Positions 1 through 7,984 of a stretch of 38,198 bases of DNA are shown here, piece after piece. This DNA is from UBA1563 sp041667115 (GTDB lineage: Bacteria > Bacteroidota > Ignavibacteria > Ignavibacteriales > Ignavibacteriaceae), in assembly GCA_041667115.1 (NCBI GenBank), contig JBAYFO010000034.1, positions 1 through 38,198 on the forward strand, in the 5' to 3' direction. Position 1 is the stretch's first letter. Each line of letters opens with the position of its first letter. The position numbers were made by a program, and so were the translations under genes. Under the pieces are notes generated by a model that saw nothing but the letters and a program-made list of their open reading frames with translations, did not search any database and was not told the DNA's origin.

Positions 1-54
1 TTAATTAAAATATTAGAGAATATAAAACCGGAAGAACCAAGAAAATATTCTTAA
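1..54 (+). CDS. possible C-terminal tail of a gene cut by the left edge
   Basis: Frame 1 is open from the first base and ends at a TAA at 52-54, giving a charged tail (LIKILENIKPEEPRKYS). Seventeen codons are too few to identify a protein, and the open frame may be chance. Nothing recognisable follows between 55 and 135. Confidence 0.25.
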   Translation, partial: LIKILENIKPEEPRKYS

Positions 55-135
55 GGAGTTCTTCTTAAAAGGGAACGCTCTTGAAAAATCTCGCATCTTC
101 ATCTTTCATTAGCATTTGCATTTAAGAAAAGTTTA

Positions 136-1611
136 TCAATATTGAAAAAGATGAAATTGATAAGCACCGAGTTCCACAAATAATCCGGAATAAAAAACTT
201 CATTAGCTGATCTTAAGTATTCTATATCACTTAAGAGATCAGTTAAAAGAACCAGATCTTGAGTACCGTCTATTTGGAGTTTTATTCTTCCTTGTGAGGT
301 AACATTCGAATAATTTACAACTACAAGACAATGCTGTGAGTTATACATCCACAACCATGTTAACAAATTTTCGTGAGTATGCTCTTTTTCCCATACCGGC
401 AAAGCTTCTAACAACTTCCAGTTCCCCAAAGAAAAGATTTCGTTTTTTGTAACATGAAATAATTTCTCATAAAAAGTAGAGACAGTTTTGTTCTTGCTTT
501 CTTTTGGTTCTCGGCCAAGCTGAATCGGTAATTTTATTTTCTTCCCTTCAAATTGTCCATCAAAAAATAAACGCATCCCCGGAATTGTGGAAATGATAAC
601 CGCTGCAGCCAACGATTTTTCCATCCCCAAGAGATGTTTAGCCCTTTCTTCATCATGGTTTTCCAGGAAGCGGGAAGATTTTTGTTGAAAAAGTAGATCT
701 GCCCTCAAATGATCGTAAATATTTTTAGGAGTTCCGTCTTTTAATCTGTCCAATAGTTTTTTGTCATAGGTAAAATCAAACCCGAGTTGTTGCAAATCCC
801 ATTCTAAATTCCAGTAAGCTTCTGCGAGAAAAATGAAATCCGGATGCGTTTTTTTTACGGTGGTAATTGCCGATTGCCAAAATTCATCGTGTGGTTTTGG
901 GTGAAGATATTCGTTGATGACTCCGCACCAGGTGTTTCCAAAAACATTATTTAAAGTTAACATTGCCATATCGCAGCGAACACCATCGCACAATTCCGCA
1001 ATGTTTAGGAGTATCCCGGTCATAAACTTTCTGGTGTCCAGGTTATAGTAATTTAATTGAACAGTGTCTGTCCACGCCGGGAAAAAAGGATCTCTGCCAT
1101 GCGCAAATATCCGGTGAAGTTGTTTAATGGGTCTATAGAAAGTATGTCGATCGGAAGCAAGTACTTCTTCGGTGGTCTCCAAAAAAATATCGGGATGAGT
1201 TTCCAGTAATTCAGTCTCAGCGCTGAAATGATTTGGAATAAAATCCAGCATTAAAAGCATTCCTAATTCGTTCAGCGTTTTCTTAAGCTGAAGCAAATCG
1301 TCTTTTGTTCCCAATTCAGGATTGATGTTATATTGATTAATAGCGTACGGTGAGCCAATAACGTCTTTTCTTTGCCAATCTTTTAAAGATCTATCATAGG
1401 AATGAATCAGATTTTCCTCAAAGCAGCAACGGTCGATAAGAATACTTGTGGTCTCCCAAATGCCCATCAACCAGATAATTTCAAATCCCTGGGCGGCAAG
1501 ATTTTTCCAATAAGAGAAAGGAATATCCGCTAGCTTCGCCCTTTTTTGTTCAGTGTCAAATCTCCTTACCAAAAGCCTTATATTTATTTCAAGAAGTCTT
1601 GGATTTTTCAT
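136..1611 (-). CDS. alpha-amylase family (GH13) glycosidase
   Basis: A 491-residue protein of the GH13 (beta/alpha)8-barrel family, which hydrolyses or transfers alpha-glucosidic bonds. The four family regions are visible: DFIPNHFS (about 123-130), GVRCDMA with the predicted nucleophile Asp214, FLAEAYW with acid/base Glu264, and FLENHDEE with Asp320 as transition-state stabiliser. All three catalytic residues are present, so the enzyme should be active. No signal peptide is seen, so it probably acts in the cytoplasm on glycogen, maltodextrin or trehalose-type sugars; the exact specificity cannot be read. A short C-terminal beta domain (about 400-491) fits the family. It starts 11 bases after the phosphoglucose isomerase gene on the same strand, which suggests one operon for glucan and hexose-phosphate metabolism. 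No clear Shine-Dalgarno sequence precedes the ATG. Confidence 0.88.
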   Translation of the reverse strand: MKNPRLLEINIRLLVRRFDTEQKRAKLADIPFSYWKNLAAQGFEIIWLMGIWETTSILIDRCCFEENLIHSYDRSLKDWQRKDVIGSPYAINQYNINPELGTKDDLLQLKKTLNELGMLLMLDFIPNHFSAETELLETHPDIFLETTEEVLASDRHTFYRPIKQLHRIFAHGRDPFFPAWTDTVQLNYYNLDTRKFMTGILLNIAELCDGVRCDMAMLTLNNVFGNTWCGVINEYLHPKPHDEFWQSAITTVKKTHPDFIFLAEAYWNLEWDLQQLGFDFTYDKKLLDRLKDGTPKNIYDHLRADLLFQQKSSRFLENHDEERAKHLLGMEKSLAAAVIISTIPGMRLFFDGQFEGKKIKLPIQLGREPKESKNKTVSTFYEKLFHVTKNEIFSLGNWKLLEALPVWEKEHTHENLLTWLWMYNSQHCLVVVNYSNVTSQGRIKLQIDGTQDLVLLTDLLSDIEYLRSANEVFYSGLFVELGAYQFHLFQY

Positions 1612-1622
1612 ATTAAAGCTAT

Positions 1623-3308
1623 TTATATTGAAAATGAATTAATCGCTTCTACAAGATTTCCGGCAACATGAAGAGAAAGTACTTTTCGGTTTTTGTTCTT
1701 CAAAGCATTCAGGTCGCCTTGCGCCTGGGCTGTAATTAATACTCCAAATGAATATCCTTGTTCGGGAACATCAAGGTCATTTTTTATTTCATTTGTAATT
1801 TGAATGAACAATCCGTTGTTCTTTCCTCCTTTGTGCAGTTGTCCGGTTGAATGGAGAAAGCGTGGTCCAAAACCAATGGTAATGGCTAGAGGAAATTTCG
1901 CTGTAATTTTATTACGCAACGTTTGGAGTGATGTTGTAACTTCGTTGCCATATTCCGTGAACGACATTATCGCGACATAATCATGCTCATCTGCTTGAGA
2001 AAGAAATTTATTTAATACAGAAGAAATTGATTTATCTGCGTCGAATTTATTTGATTCTCCCATTAAAGAAATAGCTCCATCGGTGAAAACAGTTTTTACT
2101 TCAGGAAGTTTTCCACTGACTTTAAATGCTTTCAAACTTTCACCGGCTAATGTTTTTGCAAATTGAACATCAGGTTGGTCAAAAGGATGAATCTTTAACA
2201 CAACGCTTGAAAGCGCTGTGGCAATTTCCCAGCGGTAAAATTCTTTTGCCAATTGATACGGCTCATCAAGTACAAAAACGAGAACCGGTTTTTGTGCGGC
2301 GATTAAGTCTGCTGCAAATTTATCAAGTCTGTCGTTATTGTCATTAGCTAGCTTGATAAAAGTAAACACCCGATCATTTTTATAATTATTGATCGGTAAC
2401 ATTTCTTCATCGCAAATCGGCAGAATTCCTTTCCCATCCTTGCCTGTGCTTTCTGCCACTAATTGTTCTATCCATTGAGGAAAAGAAGAAAACTTCGGGG
2501 ATACAAAAAAGGTCACTTTGTCTTTTCCATCTTCGTATAATTCACCCAGGGTTGCACCGAGATAAAATCCGGGATTCTTTGAAGCTTCAACATAAAATTG
2601 GCACTCATCTGCTATTTCTTTCGCGTTTAGTAAAAACCTTTCAACATCAATACCCATCAATGCAGCGGGAAGCATACCGAAGTAGGTTAATGCCGAATAT
2701 CTTCCTCCGACATCACCTGGAGTAGAAAAAATTTTTCTAAACTTTTTTTCCGCGGCGAAATTTTCAAGCCACGTATTCGGATCGGTTAATGCAACAAACT
2801 GATTCCCCGGATTTTTATTGAACTTGCTTACTTCATTATAAAAATAATAGAAGAAGGACATAGTTTCGATAGTGCCCCCCGATTTACTTGCTACGATAAA
2901 AAGTGTCTTTGATAAATCATAGGTGTCGGTTATGCGTTTGATGTTATCAGGATGGGTGCTGTCAAGAATCTCAAGTTCGGGATATCCTTCTTTTGAACCG
3001 AAAGTTTTTGCAAACACTTCGGGAGCCAAACTGCTTCCGCCCATACCGAGGAGTAAAATATTTGTGAAATCATTTTTAATTTCTTCGGCAAATTGTTGAA
3101 GCTCATATATTTTATCGAGCATTTTGTAAGGCTTGTTTAACCAGCCCAGCCTGTCTGCTAATTCTTTTTGTTCTGCCGGATTTTCTTTCCAAATAGATGG
3201 GTCAAAATTCCATAGCCGTGATGCAATATTTTGTTCTTGCCATAGCGAAAGCCGGTTTTCTACATTGTGCGTTATTTCTTTACTTAAATGAAAAGTTATC
3301 TTTTCCAT
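1623..3308 (-). CDS. pgi: glucose-6-phosphate isomerase (isomerase domain of the transaldolase/PGI type)
   Basis: A 561-residue phosphoglucose isomerase that interconverts glucose-6-phosphate and fructose-6-phosphate in the cytoplasm. SIS-type sugar-phosphate motifs are visible: GMGGSSLAPE (88-97) and SKSGGTIET (141-149). EQLVAESTGK carries the family's conserved glutamate, and HKGGKNNG lies near the C terminus. The N terminus (SRLWNFDPSIW, then GWL) resembles the isomerase half of bifunctional transaldolase/isomerase proteins, but no transaldolase domain is attached or adjacent. It is therefore either a free-standing version or the product of a fission. The ATG at 3308 is preceded by a good ribosome site (GAGG, five bases upstream). 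It is first in a two-gene operon with the GH13 enzyme and is divergent from the NUDIX gene. An odd-specificity SIS isomerase is the only serious alternative. Confidence 0.88.
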   Translation of the reverse strand: MEKITFHLSKEITHNVENRLSLWQEQNIASRLWNFDPSIWKENPAEQKELADRLGWLNKPYKMLDKIYELQQFAEEIKNDFTNILLLGMGGSSLAPEVFAKTFGSKEGYPELEILDSTHPDNIKRITDTYDLSKTLFIVASKSGGTIETMSFFYYFYNEVSKFNKNPGNQFVALTDPNTWLENFAAEKKFRKIFSTPGDVGGRYSALTYFGMLPAALMGIDVERFLLNAKEIADECQFYVEASKNPGFYLGATLGELYEDGKDKVTFFVSPKFSSFPQWIEQLVAESTGKDGKGILPICDEEMLPINNYKNDRVFTFIKLANDNNDRLDKFAADLIAAQKPVLVFVLDEPYQLAKEFYRWEIATALSSVVLKIHPFDQPDVQFAKTLAGESLKAFKVSGKLPEVKTVFTDGAISLMGESNKFDADKSISSVLNKFLSQADEHDYVAIMSFTEYGNEVTTSLQTLRNKITAKFPLAITIGFGPRFLHSTGQLHKGGKNNGLFIQITNEIKNDLDVPEQGYSFGVLITAQAQGDLNALKNKNRKVLSLHVAGNLVEAINSFSI

Positions 3309-3367
3309 TCGTTCCTCAAATTCTGGATGAATATATTTACGTACTGAAACTTACAAAAAAATATTTT

Positions 3368-3396
3368 TTGTTACTTTAGGAAGAGCAATATATTTT
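3368..3396 (+). promoter_or_regulatory. candidate housekeeping promoter (-33/-7 type) for the NUDIX gene
   Basis: TTG at 3368-3370, an 18-base spacer and TATATTTT at 3389-3396 approximate the Bacteroidota consensus TTG-N17-23-TAnnTTTG, about 26 bases before the chosen start. The region is very AT-rich, so a chance match is possible. Confidence 0.33.
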
Positions 3397-3421
3397 ACAC
3401 GTTAAAAACGAGAAATTGCAA

Positions 3422-3886
3422 ATGAAATTGGCCACCTTATGTTATGTGAAAAACCGGGAAGAAAAAAAAACATTAATGCTTCACCGGATAAAAAAAGAAA
3501 ATGATGTGCACGAAGGGAAATGGAATGGTCTTGGAGGAAAATTTGAACAAGGCGAAACACCGGAAGAGTGTGTTATCCGCGAAATAAAAGAAGAATCAGG
3601 ATTAACCATTACGAACCCACAACTAAAAGGATTTATTACCTTTCCTCTGTTTGACGGAGTGCATGATTGGTACGTCTTCGTCTTTGTTGCTGAAAAATAT
3701 TCTGGAGACTTGATCGATTCAAACGAAGGGAAGCTGGAATGGATTCCTGATGAAAAAGTTACACAACTAAATTTATGGGATGGAGATCAAATCTTTCTTG
3801 AGTGGCTCGATCAGGATAAATTTTTCAGTGCAAAATTTTTTTATGAGAAAAAGAAGCTTGTGGAGCATGAAGTTTCGTTTTATTAA
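3422..3886 (+). CDS. NUDIX hydrolase (MutT / 8-oxo-dGTP diphosphatase-like)
   Basis: A 154-residue NUDIX protein. The full NUDIX box runs from GKFEQGE through REIKEESGL (GX5EX7REUXEEXGU), about residues 36-58, with all metal-binding glutamates in place. The family hydrolyses nucleoside diphosphates linked to another group. The early residues (LCYVKN, LMLHRIKKENDVHEGKWNGLGG) resemble MutT/MTH1-like 8-oxo-dGTP diphosphatases, so nucleotide-pool cleaning is the best guess. I use the ATG at 3422; the frame also opens with a TTG two codons earlier (3416), which is less likely. It is divergent from the isomerase gene and stands alone. Confidence 0.85.
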   Translation: MKLATLCYVKNREEKKTLMLHRIKKENDVHEGKWNGLGGKFEQGETPEECVIREIKEESGLTITNPQLKGFITFPLFDGVHDWYVFVFVAEKYSGDLIDSNEGKLEWIPDEKVTQLNLWDGDQIFLEWLDQDKFFSAKFFYEKKKLVEHEVSFY

Positions 3887-3937
3887 ATCAAGCTGTAACT
3901 TTGTCTTGGTTCTTAATTATTTTGGAAAACAAAATTA

Positions 3938-6376
3938 ATGAATAAAGTTTTAGTGTTTTTTTTCGTCATTTCATTTACACTGTTTGGACAAACTTACAGA
4001 CAAGTCAAAATCTATTTGAACAATAATGATGATATTCGCACGCTTGCTTCATTCAACCTCGATCTCGATCATTTTCACCGTACAAAAGATAATGCTATTG
4101 TAACATTTCTAATTGATGCTGAATTCAACCGGCTTACGCTGCTTAATTACCGGTACGAAGTTTTGATAGATGATTGGCGTGCACATTACAACAAGCTTCC
4201 TAAAATGAATGCTCTTGAAAAACAGAGTGAACTGAAAAAAAGTCAAAATAAATATGGCGTTAAAAATTTTGGTTACGGTTCGATGGGGGGGTATTATACC
4301 TACGATGAAGTAGTACAAAAACTAGACGAAATGAAATCTCTTTATCCAAATTTAATTACCGCGAAGGAGGAAATAGGAAAATCTGTCGAAGGGCGTTCTG
4401 TTTACGCAGTAAAAATTTCCAAGAATCCGGATGTTGACGAAGATGAACCAGAAGTGCTTTACACGGCATTGATCCACGCGCGGGAACCTGAAAGCATGAT
4501 GCAGTTACTTTACTTTATGTACGATCTTTTAGAAAATTATGGAACAGATGCAGAGGTAACTTATCTTGTGAATAATCGCGAGCTTTATTTTATTCCGGTT
4601 ATTAATCCCGATGGTTATGTTTATAATCAAAGTACAGACCCAAAAGGTGGAGGAATGTGGAGAAAGAACAGAGGCGCTAGTGATTCATCCGGAGTTGATC
4701 TGAATAGAAATTTTGGACCTTACGCGTATTGGAATGCCTCTAATGGAGGCTCAGCAACAAACCCGGCTGATGATACTTACAGAGGAGCTGCCCCTTTTTC
4801 AGAACCGGAGACACAGAACGTAAGAAATTTTCTTCTTTCGCATAAAATTAAAAATGCACTTAATTATCATTCCTTCGCTAATGAATTAATTTATCCATAC
4901 GGCGCTTTGGAAAAAGAGACTCCCGATTCCCTTATCTTCCGTGAGTTTGCAACCGATATGACAAAATATAACCACTATACATCGGGAACAGACCAAAGCA
5001 CTATTGGTTATTCTACACGTGGCAACAGTGATGATTATATGTATGATGGCGATAGCATGGCAATAGGAAAAATATTTGCTATGACCCCTGAGGTTGGAAA
5101 TGCAACTGATTACTTTTGGCCTATTCAACAAAGGATATTGCCAATAGCTGAAGAAAATCTTTTTCCGAATTTATATTACGCGTGGGTTGCCGGCGCTTAT
5201 GTTTCACTTTCAAATTATGCGTTTGATAGAGAAAATTTTATGCCGGGGGATACCGTGCATTTAACGGCGTCGGTAAAAAATAAGGGATTAAGCGATGCGG
5301 CAAATGTTTCAATTTCATTTCTTCCCGATCCCTCTAAAGCCTCTATTGTCTCGGCTCCACCTACAATCAGTAATCTGAAATCGAGAGAAAGCTATTTAAA
5401 CGATTCTGGATTTGTATTTGTTCTTAATCCAACATTAAAAAACGGAGAAGTGGTCCAACTTGTTTTAGCTACGGCTCTTGGTGGGGTTCCAATGGCAAGC
5501 GACACAATACCTATCACGATAGGTAAAACCAATATTGTATTTAACGATACTTCATTAACACCCTTGACAAAATGGGATGTAACTTCAAATGGTACACCGA
5601 AATGGGGAGCGACAACTTCCGCATATGTATCAGCGCCAAATTCTTTTACCGATAGCCCTGATGGAGTTTATGCAAACAACGCAACCGTTGTAATGACGTT
5701 AAAGGATTCGATAAATCTTTCAACTATTTCTAATCCTAAATTATCTTTTTGGACAAAGTATGATATTGAGAATGATTATGATTGCGGAGTTGTTGAAATT
5801 TCTTCCGATGATGGAAAAACATGGGGTGCAGTTGGTGGAACATACGCTAATGGAGGATCCGGGCAAGGGAGGCAGTTAGCTTATAATTCTCCCGTTTATG
5901 ATGGAAGACAACAAAATTGGGTAAAAGAAAAAATTGATCTTAAAAAATTTAGCGGGAAACAAATTAAGATTCGTTTCAAGCTGCTTTCCGACGGATCTAT
6001 CCCAAAAGACGGCTGGTATTTAGATGACATTAGCATCATTACCTTTGATGATATTACGTCATCAAGCAGAAACGAAATCTCGACTCCGCTCGATTTTCAT
6101 TTATTGCAGAATTACCCTAATCCGTTTAATCCAGAAACAGTTATCAGTTATCAGTTATTGGTAAGCAGCAAAGTCACTTTAAAAATATATGATATTCTCG
6201 GGAATGAAGTAGAAACATTACTAAATGAAGAACAACCAGCGGGGAATCATTCAATCAAATTTGATGCGACTATCAACCATCAACTAACCACGAACGCACT
6301 TTCAAGCGGAATTTATTTTTATCAATTGCGAGCGGGAAATTTTGTTGAAACCAAAAAAATGGTTTTGATAAGATAA
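3938..6376 (+). CDS. secreted M14 zinc carboxypeptidase with type IX secretion sorting domain
   Basis: An 812-residue multidomain exoenzyme. A signal peptide (about 1-18, ending in LFGQ) is followed by a propeptide-like region to about 115. The M14 catalytic domain (about 119-410) has zinc ligands His180 and Glu183 (HARE) and His311 (NYHSF), substrate-binding residues in the WRKNR and DLNRNFG stretches, and catalytic Glu385 in TPEVG. Residues about 420-530 look like a beta-sandwich (CARDB-like). Residues about 535-705 look like a MAM/immune-inhibitor-A jelly roll ending in GWYLDDISI. The last about 85 residues are a T9SS type A sorting domain: QNYPNPFNPET, an IYDILGNEV stretch, then GIYFYQLRAG and a basic end. 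It should be exported by Sec, crossed over the outer membrane by the type IX system, and release C-terminal amino acids from peptides outside the cell. It is a single gene, converging on the kinase at 6433. Confidence 0.93.
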   Translation: MNKVLVFFFVISFTLFGQTYRQVKIYLNNNDDIRTLASFNLDLDHFHRTKDNAIVTFLIDAEFNRLTLLNYRYEVLIDDWRAHYNKLPKMNALEKQSELKKSQNKYGVKNFGYGSMGGYYTYDEVVQKLDEMKSLYPNLITAKEEIGKSVEGRSVYAVKISKNPDVDEDEPEVLYTALIHAREPESMMQLLYFMYDLLENYGTDAEVTYLVNNRELYFIPVINPDGYVYNQSTDPKGGGMWRKNRGASDSSGVDLNRNFGPYAYWNASNGGSATNPADDTYRGAAPFSEPETQNVRNFLLSHKIKNALNYHSFANELIYPYGALEKETPDSLIFREFATDMTKYNHYTSGTDQSTIGYSTRGNSDDYMYDGDSMAIGKIFAMTPEVGNATDYFWPIQQRILPIAEENLFPNLYYAWVAGAYVSLSNYAFDRENFMPGDTVHLTASVKNKGLSDAANVSISFLPDPSKASIVSAPPTISNLKSRESYLNDSGFVFVLNPTLKNGEVVQLVLATALGGVPMASDTIPITIGKTNIVFNDTSLTPLTKWDVTSNGTPKWGATTSAYVSAPNSFTDSPDGVYANNATVVMTLKDSINLSTISNPKLSFWTKYDIENDYDCGVVEISSDDGKTWGAVGGTYANGGSGQGRQLAYNSPVYDGRQQNWVKEKIDLKKFSGKQIKIRFKLLSDGSIPKDGWYLDDISIITFDDITSSSRNEISTPLDFHLLQNYPNPFNPETVISYQLLVSSKVTLKIYDILGNEVETLLNEEQPAGNHSIKFDATINHQLTTNALSSGIYFYQLRAGNFVETKKMVLIR

Positions 6377-6432
6377 AGAAAATGAATTGGTGTTAAATGG
6401 ACTAGGAATTAAAATCTATGTCCGAAACATGG

Positions 6433-7938
6433 CTAGATGTTTATCTGGTCGAAAGCAACTGTAAAAGTACTTCCTTTTCCTTTTTCGCTGCTGACCGAGA
6501 TAGAAGCTTTATTTAATTCTACATATTTTTTTACAAGTGCTAAACCTAATCCGTTTCCTTCAAATCTTCTTGAGTAACCGGTATCTTCTTGAGTAAACGG
6601 CTCGAAGACAAAAGGAATATATTCCTCCGAAATCCCGATTCCTGAATCAATAATATCAACACACATTTTATCAATTTTATTTTTATATAAGTGTATCTTC
6701 ACTTCACCGGCGGAGGTATATTTAATTGCATTATCAATAAGATTAGCAAAAATTTGTTTTATTGTGTAATTGTCTCCCAGAACAATTGTCTCATTGGAAG
6801 AGTTCTCTAAAGTAAGTTCGAGATTTTTTGCTTTGGCTTTTGAGTAAAATTCAAGAAGCAAATCATCCAGCAGATTTTTGTTCAAGTCCAACACTTCAAA
6901 ATTTGTTTCAAAATTTCCCGATTGCAATTGAGAAATATTCAGGATCAAATCTATCGTGCGGATCAATCGTTTTGCGCTTGAATCTATAATCTTGAAAGCA
7001 GATTCAAGTCCCGTGGGGAGTTTGTCTTCCATTTCATCTTTTAACAAAGAAGTAAACGTAACAATGTTATTAACAGGAGTCCTTATTTCATGCGATATTT
7101 GTGCGAGGAATTCAGTTTTTAATTTGTCCGATTTTTCAGCTTCTTCTTTTGATTTGATCAGTCTCTCTTCATAAGCTTTTCTGTCGGTAACATCTCTGGC
7201 AACTCCTTGAATCGCTACCACCACTCCGTTTCTATTTATTAAGGATGAGGCTAATTCAAGATAGGCGAGCTCTCCATTTTTTTTCTTTATTTTGAACTGA
7301 TGAATTTTATTAGGTTGTTCACCAAACCGCAACGACTCAATTATTTTTAGCGTATCCTCAAATTGCTCTTTAGAAAAGAGATCTGAAAAATGCATGTTTA
7401 AAATTTCAGTTTTACTATAGCCCAATAAATCAACGAATGCCTGATTGATATCTATAAAATTGCCTTCAAGATCGTGAATAAAGACAAGCGAAAGAGAATG
7501 GTAAAAAAGCGAATTATAACGCTCCTCACTCTCACGTAATTTATTTTCTATTTTGTTTTTATAGAGCGCCATTTCAAGAGCGCCGCGTAAATCTTTTTCT
7601 TCAAACGGTTTGATAAGGTATCCATAAGGTTCGGTGTTTTTAGCGCGTTCGATTGTAGGACCATCCGCAAACGCAGTTAAGTAAATAATTGGGATTTGGT
7701 GTTGTTTAAAAAGAATTTCGGCAGTTTCAATTCCGTCCATCCTTCCACCGAGTTGAATATCCATTAAGGTCAAATCGGGTTTTGCATTATCGATAACTTT
7801 AAGCGCTTCTTCTCCGCTCGAGACTACATCGAAGACGTCATATCCCAGGCGTTTTAAACTGTTTTTAATATGTAAAGCGACAATGCTTTCATCTTCAACA
7901 ATAAGAATTTTCGGCCGTTCTGAAATTATGGGTATCAT
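6433..7938 (-). CDS. REC-PAS-histidine kinase
   Basis: A 501-residue soluble kinase. An N-terminal receiver (9-125; acidic pocket EDE, phospho-acceptor Asp60 in LMDIQL, Lys110 in IKPF) leads to one PAS domain (about 137-255), then HisKA (SHEIRTP, His283) and HATPase (N-box around Asn403, DSGIGI at 431-436, GNGLGLAL at 461-468). There is no membrane segment. Because the receiver is N-terminal, the protein probably receives phosphate from another kinase, or is controlled by it, and then acts through its own His; no partner regulator is encoded beside it. It is the last gene of the four-kinase operon, 46 bases after its neighbour, and has no good ribosome site. The architecture repeats that of the preceding gene, with fewer PAS domains. 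Confidence 0.9.
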   Translation of the reverse strand: MIPIISERPKILIVEDESIVALHIKNSLKRLGYDVFDVVSSGEEALKVIDNAKPDLTLMDIQLGGRMDGIETAEILFKQHQIPIIYLTAFADGPTIERAKNTEPYGYLIKPFEEKDLRGALEMALYKNKIENKLRESEERYNSLFYHSLSLVFIHDLEGNFIDINQAFVDLLGYSKTEILNMHFSDLFSKEQFEDTLKIIESLRFGEQPNKIHQFKIKKKNGELAYLELASSLINRNGVVVAIQGVARDVTDRKAYEERLIKSKEEAEKSDKLKTEFLAQISHEIRTPVNNIVTFTSLLKDEMEDKLPTGLESAFKIIDSSAKRLIRTIDLILNISQLQSGNFETNFEVLDLNKNLLDDLLLEFYSKAKAKNLELTLENSSNETIVLGDNYTIKQIFANLIDNAIKYTSAGEVKIHLYKNKIDKMCVDIIDSGIGISEEYIPFVFEPFTQEDTGYSRRFEGNGLGLALVKKYVELNKASISVSSEKGKGSTFTVAFDQINI

Positions 7939-7984
7939 TTTTTAGTAAAATTTCTCTCTTGAAAATTATGGGTTAACCGTACAA